Positions 1 through 5,131 of a stretch of DNA of 6,313 bases are shown piece after piece. The position numbers were made by a program, and so were the translations under genes. The DNA comes from Frankiaceae bacterium. Its GTDB lineage: Bacteria; Actinomycetota; Actinomycetes; JAVEEJ01. Location of the stretch: NCBI GenBank assembly GCA_030840515.1, contig JAVEEJ010000097.1, positions 1-6,313 on the forward strand, given 5' to 3'. The notes beneath the pieces were generated by a model. That model saw only the letters and a program-made list of their open reading frames with translations, did not search any database and was not told the origin of the DNA. The stretch's first letter is position 1, and each line of letters starts with the position of its first letter.

Positions 1-408
1 GCCGCCGTACTCGTCATAACCCAGCACCGCCGCCCAGAACGGCCTGATCCGGTCGGCGTTCATGGTGTCGATCGCGAACTCCACGGCCTGTCGGCGCAGC
101 GGCTCCACGCGCGCCCCCGTGCGCGCGATGAGCTCGGAGACGAGTACGGCGAGTCGGGCGTCGCGTTCGGTGACGCCGCCGGCGTCGTGGCTGGACAGCG
201 TGATCTGCAGCAGGTCGGGGTAGCGCAGGTCGAGGTCCGGGTGGTGGTCGACGCGGTCTGCTTCGGCCGCCACCTGCAGCGCGAGGTCAGCGGCCGCGGT
301 GAAGGAGCCGCAGCGGGCGGTGGTCGCGATGGCGCCGAGCACGTAGCGCCAGTCGGCCAGCTCGGGTCGCGTCGAGATCTCCGGGACGGGGATGAGCGCG
401 GCGGCCAT
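1..408 (-). CDS. Pterin-4a-carbinolamine dehydratase-like / VOC (glyoxalase-like) fusion protein, 3' end outside window
   Basis: The minus strand is open from an ATG at 406-408 to the window edge, giving 136 residues in frame without a stop. Residues 17-98 look like a pterin-4a-carbinolamine dehydratase (DCoH/PhhB) domain: the DHHPDLDLRYPDL stretch (54-66) carries the HHP signature, and SSHDAGGVTERDARLA (72-87) matches the family's second signature. From residue 117, NADRIRPFWAAVLGYDEYGG looks like the first strand and helix of a VOC/glyoxalase-like domain, which is cut by the edge. Classical PCD proteins are about 100 residues and stop near here; PCD-VOC fusions are, from memory, common in actinobacteria. 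True PCDs dehydrate 4a-hydroxytetrahydropterin formed by aromatic amino acid hydroxylases. No such hydroxylase is visible here, so the substrate is unknown. The start is the only good ATG before the homology begins, although no clear Shine-Dalgarno precedes it. The gene is divergent from the thioesterase, with 25 bases between starts. Domain assignment is confident; function is not. Confidence 0.85.
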   Translation of the reverse strand, partial: MAAALIPVPEISTRPELADWRYVLGAIATTARCGSFTAAADLALQVAAEADRVDHHPDLDLRYPDLLQITLSSHDAGGVTERDARLAVLVSELIARTGARVEPLRRQAVEFAIDTMNADRIRPFWAAVLGYDEYGG

Positions 409-433
409 GCGGGGACTCTGCCACGATCGACGG

Positions 434-988
434 GTGCCCAACGCGAGCGAGAAGACTGAGCCGCCCGAGCCGAAGCCGATCTCATCCGCGCGCACGACCC
501 TCAGCCGGATCATGACGGCGCTCGACGTCAACCTGCTCGGCACGGTCCACGGCGGCGTGATCATGAAGCTCGTCGATGACGTAGCCGGTGCCGTGGCCAA
601 CCGGCACTCCGGCGGCCCCGCGGTGACGGCATCCATGGACGACATGCAGTTCCTGGTCCCGGTCCGCGTCGGGGACCTCGTGCACGCCAGTGCCCAGGTG
701 AACTGGGCCGGGCGCACCTCCATGGAGGTGGGGGTGCGCGTCGTCGCGGAGCGCTGGGACGACTCGACGGTGCCGGGCGCCCACGTCGCGAGCGCCTACC
801 TGGTCTTCGTGGCGGTCGACGACGCCGGCTCACCCCGGGAGGTCCCGGCCCTCGTACTCGAGACCGAAGGCGACGCACGGCGGTTCCGGGAGGCGGAGAT
901 CCGGCGCGCGCATCGGCTGGCCCGACGCGAGGCGATCCTCGCGTCCAGGGGATCGGATGCGGCAGAAGGAGCAGCGCCCACGGGCTGA
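434..988 (+). CDS. Acyl-CoA thioesterase, hotdog fold (YciA/BACH type)
   Basis: Predicted to hydrolyse acyl-CoA to free acid and CoA in the cytoplasm. With a GTG start at 434 the protein is 184 residues. The segment LDVNLLGTVHGGVIMKLVDD (30-49) is the hotdog thioesterase signature of the YciA/ACOT7 group, with Asp31, Asn33, His39-Gly-Gly and Asp48 on the central helix region. Following strands such as MDDMQFLVPVRVGDLVHASA and VNWAGRTSMEVGVRVVAE fit the rest of a single hotdog domain. A charged helical tail rich in Arg and Ala (about 145-175) ends the protein. One domain implies that it works as an oligomer, as is known for the family. Upstream in-frame ATGs at 392 and 407 would run into the divergent PCD-VOC gene and add unconserved-looking residues, so I prefer GTG 434. 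No convincing ribosome binding site decides this. Substrate chain length cannot be read from the sequence. Confidence 0.9.
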   Translation: MPNASEKTEPPEPKPISSARTTLSRIMTALDVNLLGTVHGGVIMKLVDDVAGAVANRHSGGPAVTASMDDMQFLVPVRVGDLVHASAQVNWAGRTSMEVGVRVVAERWDDSTVPGAHVASAYLVFVAVDDAGSPREVPALVLETEGDARRFREAEIRRAHRLARREAILASRGSDAAEGAAPTG

Positions 989-1206
989 GGTTGCTCCGTT
1001 CAGCCGTCCTCACCAGGCGTGTGTGACTAGTTACTTTTAGTGAGTCCCCATACGGGGGCGCCTGGGTGGCCGAGGGTGGGACCGCGGAGACCCAGGGGGT
1101 AGGCAGTGATCCGGGCCGTCCACACCGACTCCCTCGCGGAGCACGGAGAAAGACGGTCGCCTAGATGGCCCGGGGAGTCAGTGGCGAGACCGCACCCGCC
1201 TGACGC

Positions 1207-1224
1207 GGGCACCTCACGGTGCCC
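1207..1224 (+). promoter_or_regulatory. Perfect hairpin in the leader just upstream of the LPXTG start
   Basis: GGGCACC, loop TCAC, GGTGCCC: a perfect 7-bp GC-rich stem with a 4-base loop, ending 21 bases before the ATG at 1246. It shares GGG (1207-1209) with a second small hairpin (1195-1209), so the two cannot form together. A GTG at 1219 lies inside the stem and is therefore a poor start candidate. A role in translation control or RNA stability is possible but is only inferred. Confidence 0.35.
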
Positions 1225-1233
1225 ACGATGGAC

Positions 1234-1238
1234 GGGAG
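1234..1238 (+). promoter_or_regulatory. Ribosome binding site deciding the start of the LPXTG gene
   Basis: GGGAG sits 7 bases before the ATG at 1246. This spacing supports 1246 over the in-frame ATG at 1228 and GTG at 1219, which lie upstream of it. It also gives a standard signal peptide beginning MSHHHTRRRV. Confidence 0.7.
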
Positions 1239-1245
1239 TCCGAAC

Positions 1246-2166
1246 ATGTCACACCACCACACCAGGCGACGCGTCGTCACCGTGGCCGCCGGCCTGCTGC
1301 TGGCCCTGCCGGCTTCCGCTGCTCTGAGCGGCACCGCGTACGCAGACTCGACCAAGAAGGCCGACCGGGCCTCGGGCTCGGAGAACGGCAACAGCTCGGA
1401 CCCGCACACCACCAAGACGGACCCGCAGCCGGCGTCGAACGCGGACTACAGCGGCCACGGCGCCAACCAGCACGGGCCTTACGACTCGACGCGCGACGGC
1501 TCGGCCTCAGCGAACGGCAACGGCGGCGGCAAGTCGACCGGGAAGCCCTGTGCCGGGTGCGTGGGCAAGGCCGACAACAAGAACCCCAAGGGTCAGCAGC
1601 CGGGCGGCTCCGACCACAACGCCGGCTACGAGTGCGACCGCAACCACGGCATCGGCCGCGGCAATCCGGCCCACACCGGCTGCACTGCGCCGGAGGAGTC
1701 CGGCGGCACGGGGGGCACTGGGGGCACGGGCGGCGAGGACTGCGACGTCCCGATGCCTGCGGGTAGCACGGACTGCACCCCTGGTACCGGCGGCAGCGGC
1801 GGCGAGGACTGCGACGTCCCGATGCCTGCGGGTAGCACGGACTGCACCCCTGGCACCGGCGGCAGCGGCGGCGAGGACTGCGACGCGACGATGCCCGCCG
1901 GCTCTGACGCGGACTGCGCACCCGGCACTGGCGTCGAGGGAACCGGAACGGAGACCGAGACCGGGGGCACCCCGGGGACCTCGGGCCCGCAGGTGAAGGG
2001 CGAGAAGCTCACCCGCATCGCGCCCCAGGTCCTGGGAGATCGGGCCACCCGAGCCTCGGTGCTCCCCTTCACGGGGACGCACGTGGATGAGCTGCTCGTG
2101 GCCGGCGTGCTGCTCCTGGTGAGCGGCTCCGCGGGCATCCTGCTCGGACGGCGCCGCGAGGCCTGA
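1246..2166 (+). CDS. Secreted LPXTG-anchored cell wall protein with Cys-containing tandem repeats
   Basis: A 306-residue surface protein. The N-terminus is a signal peptide: basic RRR at 7-9, a hydrophobic core at about 10-27, and likely cleavage after AYA (31-33). The C-terminus is a sortase signal: LPFTG at 273-277, a hydrophobic segment at about 281-300 and the basic tail RRREA. A sortase should therefore cleave between Thr276 and Gly277 and link the protein to the wall; no sortase gene is in this window. The mature part is low complexity, rich in Gly, Ser, Thr, Asp and Asn. Residues 101-146 hold four cysteines in PCAGCVGKADNKNP and GYECDRNHGIGRGNPAHTGC, a module I recall from other actinobacterial surface proteins but cannot name. 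A Gly-Thr run (153-162) leads into three repeats of the type GEDCDVPMPAGSTDC (163-229). All ten cysteines lie outside the cell and come in pairs, suggesting disulfides. Function is unknown; structural wall protein or adhesin are guesses. A strong terminator follows. Confidence 0.88.
   Translation: MSHHHTRRRVVTVAAGLLLALPASAALSGTAYADSTKKADRASGSENGNSSDPHTTKTDPQPASNADYSGHGANQHGPYDSTRDGSASANGNGGGKSTGKPCAGCVGKADNKNPKGQQPGGSDHNAGYECDRNHGIGRGNPAHTGCTAPEESGGTGGTGGTGGEDCDVPMPAGSTDCTPGTGGSGGEDCDVPMPAGSTDCTPGTGGSGGEDCDATMPAGSDADCAPGTGVEGTGTETETGGTPGTSGPQVKGEKLTRIAPQVLGDRATRASVLPFTGTHVDELLVAGVLLLVSGSAGILLGRRREA
1732..1932 (+). repeat. Three tandem 69-base (23-residue) coding repeats, third degenerate
   Basis: Units begin at 1732, 1801 and 1870. 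The first two (1732-1800 and 1801-1869) differ at a single base, T at 1785 against C at 1854, which is a silent GGT/GGC change. The third, to about 1932, has diverged: Val-Pro is replaced by Ala-Thr after CysAsp, STDC becomes SDADC with one extra residue, and codon choices differ. Each unit encodes a cysteine pair, spaced C-x10-C in units 1 and 2 and C-x11-C in unit 3, joined by a Gly/Ser linker. The pattern indicates a recent in-frame duplication and a locus prone to copy-number change. Confidence 0.93.
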
Positions 2167-2186
2167 CAGGACGGTCCCACCCGATG

Positions 2187-2223
2187 CTCCGGCCCTGCCC
2201 ACCGAAAGTGGGCAGGGCCGGAG
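2187..2223 (+). terminator. Strong hairpin terminator after the LPXTG gene
   Basis: CTCCGGCCCTGCCCAC, loop CGAAA, GTGGGCAGGGCCGGAG: a perfect 16-bp stem with a 5-base loop, starting 20 bases after the stop codon. No T-tract follows, which is usual for terminators in high-GC actinobacteria. It should end the LPXTG transcript before the TIM-barrel gene, so that gene needs its own promoter. Confidence 0.85.
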
Positions 2224-2225
2224 TG

Positions 2226-2267
2226 CGTTCGGCCGACTCCCCCGATCGGGCACGAAACGACCGAACG
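2226..2267 (+). promoter_or_regulatory. Nested inverted repeats upstream of the TIM-barrel gene (possible operator)
   Basis: CGTTCGG at 2226-2232 is the inverse complement of CCGAACG at 2261-2267. Between them lies the 10-base palindrome CCCGATCGGG at 2241-2250. The nested dyads fill the short space between the terminator and the next gene, where a promoter is expected. They could bind a dimeric regulator or fold in RNA. The outer right arm covers the GTG at 2267, one reason to prefer the ATG at 2285. I see no recognisable -10/-35 pair here, so function is a guess. Confidence 0.3.
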
Positions 2268-2284
2268 TGACGCAGACTGTCGCC

Positions 2285-3427
2285 ATGCGCTGGCGTCCTG
2301 AGCTCGTGGTGGTCGTGGCGCTCTCCGTAAGCGTCGCGGGGGGCGCCGGCGTGCTCGTGGCCAAGCACGGCAGCGACGCCGCCCCCGTCGCAGCCCCCCT
2401 TCCGACCCGGCAGCCGACAGCGGCCCCGACGGCCGTCCCGGCGGCGACCCCGACCAAGGCCTTGCCCGCACCGACCAAGCGGCCTTCCCCCAAGCCGACC
2501 CGCCGGCCACCGGCCGCGCGTCCGCTGTTCCCGCTGCCGGCCCGAGCCGTCCAGCCTCAGCCGTGCCCAGCACCGCCGGTCCCGCCCGGCAAGCCGCGGC
2601 CGCTCGGGACCCCGGTTGTCGCAGAGGCCGACGTACCCGCGCCCGTCGCTGTCTCTGGCCGCGCCACGCTTCGCGCTGCCGGTGGCAAGGGCATGTGGCT
2701 GACCACCTGGCCCAAGTCGACGCTGAATGCGTCCGAGGTGGTGCGTCGCGCCAAGGCCGCGGGATTGCGGCAGGTGTGGGTGCGCACCGGGGGCACCAAG
2801 CAGGGGTACTACGGCGACGCGCTGCTCGCCGCGCTGCTGCCGCGGGCTCATGCGGCCGGGATCGCCGTCATCGCCTGGGACTTCCCGTCGCTGTCCGATC
2901 CGGTGGCTGACGTGCGCCGGGCCACCCGAGCGCTGAGCTACACCACCCATGGCGAGCGACTCGACGGCTTCTCTCCGGACATCGAGACGAAGGCGGAGGG
3001 CGTGCACGCCACGGCGAAGCGGGTGCGTGCCTACCTCTCGCGGGTGCAGGCCGCGGCGGGGACGAGGCCGGTCGTGCTGACCGTGCCGCGGCCGACGAAG
3101 TCACGGCTCGCGACCTACCCCTACGCCGCCACCGCGCCCTACGTCGACGGCTACACCGCGATGATCTACTGGTCGTGCCTGGAGCCCGGGATCACGACGC
3201 TGAACGCCATCCGCGAGCTCAAGAAGCTGCACCGCCCGGTCGCTGTCGTGGGCCAGGCCTACGACATGGGTCCCGAGGGCGGACGCCACGGCCTGCCGAG
3301 CGCAGCCGAGACCTGGCGCTTCCTCGATGTCGCCAAGCGCAACGGGGCCTTCGGCGCGAGCCTCTACACCTACGACACCGCTGGCCCACACCAGTGGGGA
3401 CCGCTCGCCGCCTACACCTGGCGCTGA
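2285..3427 (+). CDS. Membrane-tethered or secreted protein with Pro-rich stalk and putative TIM-barrel glycosidase-like domain
   Basis: From ATG 2285 the protein has 380 residues; an in-frame GTG at 2267 would add six. Neither start has a clear ribosome binding site. Residues 7-25 are a hydrophobic segment after MRWRPE, either a signal peptide or an N-terminal anchor; no lipobox or LPXTG motif is present. Residues about 34-110 form a Pro/Ala/Thr/Lys-rich stalk typical of a wall-spanning linker. From residue 136 there is a globular domain with the rhythm of a (beta/alpha)8 barrel: GMWLTTW (136-142), QVWVRTGG (163-170), VIAWDFPSLSDP (195-206), GFSPDIET (228-235), VVLTVPRP (263-270), YTAMIYWSC (290-298), GQAYDM (323-328) and ASLYTYDT (358-365). 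The acidic pair Asp232/Glu234 and Asp199 at strand ends are candidate catalytic residues. Such barrels occur in many extracytoplasmic glycosidases, but I cannot assign a GH family or substrate. It ends 6 bases before the convergent LCP gene. Confidence 0.8.
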   Translation: MRWRPELVVVVALSVSVAGGAGVLVAKHGSDAAPVAAPLPTRQPTAAPTAVPAATPTKALPAPTKRPSPKPTRRPPAARPLFPLPARAVQPQPCPAPPVPPGKPRPLGTPVVAEADVPAPVAVSGRATLRAAGGKGMWLTTWPKSTLNASEVVRRAKAAGLRQVWVRTGGTKQGYYGDALLAALLPRAHAAGIAVIAWDFPSLSDPVADVRRATRALSYTTHGERLDGFSPDIETKAEGVHATAKRVRAYLSRVQAAAGTRPVVLTVPRPTKSRLATYPYAATAPYVDGYTAMIYWSCLEPGITTLNAIRELKKLHRPVAVVGQAYDMGPEGGRHGLPSAAETWRFLDVAKRNGAFGASLYTYDTAGPHQWGPLAAYTWR

Positions 3428-3433
3428 CCGCCC

Positions 3434-5017
3434 TCAGGAGCAGGTGGTGTCCGCCGCCGAGCGGGTGACCACGCCCTTGGACGGTGCGGGCGCCGGGTCC
3501 AGGTGGGTGGTCCCGGTGAAGTCCTTGCCGACAACGAGTACGACGGTGTCGCCGAGCCCGTCGACCTTCTCGAACTGGGCGTTCGGCACGGCCCGGGCCA
3601 GTGCCTTCGCGCCCGCATCCTGACCCGAGTAGCGGATCGTGGTCCGGTCGATGACCGCCTCGGCGGTCTTCGCCGCACCCGCGGACTGGAAGCCCGATGA
3701 CTCGAGCTCGCGCTTGGTCTTCGAGCCGAGACCGGCCGTGCCCGCCCCGTTGAGCACCTGGACCGTGACCTGCGACGGCTTGAGCGTCTTGTCGTCGCGC
3801 GAGTCGTCGACGGGCTTGTCCTGGTTGATCCGGGTGAACATGTCCTGAGCGGCGACCACGTCCCAGAGCAGCGTCGAGCCCAGTCCCGGCACGGAATAGC
3901 TCGCGTCCTTCACCGGAACCGTGGCGAAGGTGACCTTGGACGGCGAGAAGTTGCGCAGGCTGGTGGCGAGATCGAGCAGGTTGCCGCTGGAGAACTTGGT
4001 GTCGGTGGTGATCGAGTCACCCAGCGCGCCCAGGAGGTGCTTGATCTTCAGCGGGTGGGAGATGGTGCCCGCGCTCAGGGTCTGACGGATCATCGCGCCG
4101 AGGAACTTCTGCTGCGCCTGCACCCGGCCGAGGTCCTGGTTGGGATAGATGTGCCGGGCCCGGACGTAGGCCAGCGCCTGCTTTCCCTTGATGTGGTGCT
4201 TCCCCGCCGTGAGGTCCAGCCCTGAGTCGCGGTCGGGCAGCTTGGCGGCGATGGCGCGGGTGATGCACACGTCAACGCCGCCGACGGCGTCCACCATCTT
4301 GAGGAAGCCGCTGAAGTTGACCTCGACGTAGTGATCGATGTGAACGCCGGTCGCCGCAGCCACCACGCGGGCGGTGAGCTCCGGTCCGCCGAGGCCGTAA
4401 GCCGCGTTCAGCTTGGCGCGATGCGCCGAGTGGTGCTTGCCCTTGGAGTCGGTGTACTCCGGGATCTCGACGAGCGAGTCACGCGGCAGGCTGACCAGCG
4501 TCGCGTGGCCTCCGTTGCGGTGCGAGACGTGCGCCAGGATCATCGTGTCCGAGTGCTTGCCGTAGTTGAGATGTCCGGTGCGAAGCTCGCTCTCCTCGGC
4601 CCTGGTCAGTCCTGAGCGTGAGTCGGAGCCCACCAGCAGGAACGTCTCGGAGCCCTTGGCGGCCTTCGTGCCCGGGGTGTCGAGGTGGACGTTGCGCTGG
4701 AAGTTGTTCACCAGGTTGTGGATCACGTAGTAGCCGCCGACGCTGGCGAGGAGGATCAGCGCCGAGAGCAGGCACGCCGTCCACGCCAGGAAGCGGGCGA
4801 ACCGGCGCTTGCGCCGTGGCGGGCGCGGTGGCGGAGGGGGAGCGGTCGCCGGGCGGCGGCCTGGCGGCACGACAGTCGGGGTGGGGCCGGCGCCGACGGG
4901 CTCGTCCTGGACCGCACGACCGGTGGGCATCCACGCGGGAGCGGGCGGCTCCGCGGACCGGTCGGCCCACCACGCGTCCCCGCTCTCACGCGCGGAGTCG
5001 TCGGGTCGGTCGCTCAT
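3434..5017 (-). CDS. LytR-CpsA-Psr (LCP) family cell wall glycopolymer ligase with LytR_C domain
   Basis: LCP enzymes transfer undecaprenyl-linked glycopolymers (teichoic acids, arabinogalactan, capsule) onto peptidoglycan outside the membrane. This 527-residue protein has a Pro-rich acidic-then-basic cytoplasmic tail (1-72, ending RRKRR), one transmembrane helix (about 75-99), an LCP domain (about 120-312) and a LytR_C domain (about 415-498). LCP motifs present are FLLVGSDSRSG (126-136), SDTMIL (156-161), SLPRDSLVEIP (176-186), KLNAAYGLGGP (202-212), VDAVGGVDVCI (242-252), ALAYVRARH (281-289) and DLGRVQAQQKF (295-305). The polyphosphate-head-binding Asp and Arg residues of the family (Asp132, Arg134, Arg179, Asp180, Arg286, Arg288, Arg298) appear intact, so activity is likely. 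Start ATG 5017 is chosen because the tail beyond it reads as antisense to the neighbouring glycosyltransferase; GAGAGG about 10 bases upstream could be its ribosome binding site. The gene is divergent from the glycosyltransferase. Which polymer it transfers is not shown. Confidence 0.95.
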   Translation of the reverse strand: MSDRPDDSARESGDAWWADRSAEPPAPAWMPTGRAVQDEPVGAGPTPTVVPPGRRPATAPPPPPRPPRRKRRFARFLAWTACLLSALILLASVGGYYVIHNLVNNFQRNVHLDTPGTKAAKGSETFLLVGSDSRSGLTRAEESELRTGHLNYGKHSDTMILAHVSHRNGGHATLVSLPRDSLVEIPEYTDSKGKHHSAHRAKLNAAYGLGGPELTARVVAAATGVHIDHYVEVNFSGFLKMVDAVGGVDVCITRAIAAKLPDRDSGLDLTAGKHHIKGKQALAYVRARHIYPNQDLGRVQAQQKFLGAMIRQTLSAGTISHPLKIKHLLGALGDSITTDTKFSSGNLLDLATSLRNFSPSKVTFATVPVKDASYSVPGLGSTLLWDVVAAQDMFTRINQDKPVDDSRDDKTLKPSQVTVQVLNGAGTAGLGSKTKRELESSGFQSAGAAKTAEAVIDRTTIRYSGQDAGAKALARAVPNAQFEKVDGLGDTVVLVVGKDFTGTTHLDPAPAPSKGVVTRSAADTTCS

Positions 5018-5067
5018 GCGGGAGGGACGCCTCTCGGTTGCTGGGAGGTCGCGGACCGACCCCCTCG

Positions 5068-5073
5068 ATACTA
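5068..5073 (-). promoter_or_regulatory. Candidate -10 element for the LCP gene
   Basis: On the minus strand TAGTAT fits the actinobacterial TANNNT -10 pattern and lies about 50 bases before the LCP start, in the 114-base divergent gap. No good TTGACA-like -35 box is seen at 16-18 bases. A GGCAAC at 5099-5104 (minus strand), some 17 bases before a CGTC at 5078-5081, also loosely resembles an ECF-type promoter. Both readings rest on short matches. Confidence 0.3.
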
Positions 5074-5116
5074 CCGACGAACGAAGGGCTCCCGAGGTTG
5101 CCACGGCGTTGCTCGG

Positions 5117-5122
5117 TACCCT
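5117..5122 (+). promoter_or_regulatory. Candidate -10 element for a leaderless glycosyltransferase transcript
   Basis: TACCCT fits TANNNT and ends 9 bases before the ATG at 5132. The intervening bases are pyrimidine-rich (ccccccacc) and hold no Shine-Dalgarno sequence. This arrangement is what leaderless actinobacterial genes usually show, with transcription starting at or next to the start codon. TTGCCA at 5098-5103 is only 13 bases upstream, too close to be a normal -35 partner. Confidence 0.35.
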
Positions 5123-5131
5123 CCCCCCACC

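Larger units (their letters stand above)
989..1245 (+). promoter_or_regulatory. Non-coding leader/promoter region of the LPXTG gene, rich in inverted repeats
   Basis: This is a 257-base gap without a convincing gene. It holds an AT-rich island at about 1021-1040 (gtgtgactagttacttttag) in otherwise very GC-rich DNA, followed by several inverted repeats. CCTGGGT at 1061-1067 pairs with ACCCAGG at 1090-1096. TCCGGGCCGTC at 1110-1120 pairs with GATGGCCCGGG at 1164-1174, with two G-U pairs. CCCGC at 1195-1199 pairs with GCGGG at 1205-1209, and GGGCACC at 1207-1213 with GGTGCCC at 1218-1224. An alternative stem, GACTCCC at 1127-1133 with GGGAGTC at 1173-1179, would compete with the second stem. A promoter in or near the AT-rich island, followed by a folded 5' untranslated RNA, is a reasonable reading. 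I could not match it to a named riboswitch class. GC-rich DNA produces chance stems, so function is uncertain. Confidence 0.4.

Noticed and set aside
60..485. Minus-strand 141-codon frame at the left end
   Set aside because: It is Ser/Arg/Pro-rich without domains, while another minus-strand frame here shows clear PCD motifs and runs to the window edge.
1058..1130. tRNA gene suggested by GGTGGCCGAG, similar to a tRNA-Leu/Ser D-arm
   Set aside because: There is no T-loop (GTTCGAAT-like) sequence at the right distance and no matching acceptor or anticodon stems.
1039..1180. c-di-AMP (ydaO) or c-di-GMP (GEMM-I) riboswitch upstream of the wall gene
   Set aside because: Phrases such as GTGGGACCGC and GGTAGGC vaguely recall GEMM, and ydaO often precedes wall genes in actinobacteria. 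However, the conserved A-rich and GAA-containing core segments of both classes are missing.
1702..1731. Gly-Thr codon run as a separate microsatellite or recombination site
   Set aside because: The three imperfect 9-base GGT units read as an ordinary glycine-rich linker feeding into the Cys repeats, with nothing to suggest a site-specific element.
1507..2573. Long minus-strand open frames (328 and 315 codons) opposite the LPXTG gene and the start of the barrel gene
   Set aside because: They are Arg/Ala/Gly-rich with no recognisable domain, cross the terminator hairpin, and mirror the repeats of the real gene. High GC removes stops from opposite frames.
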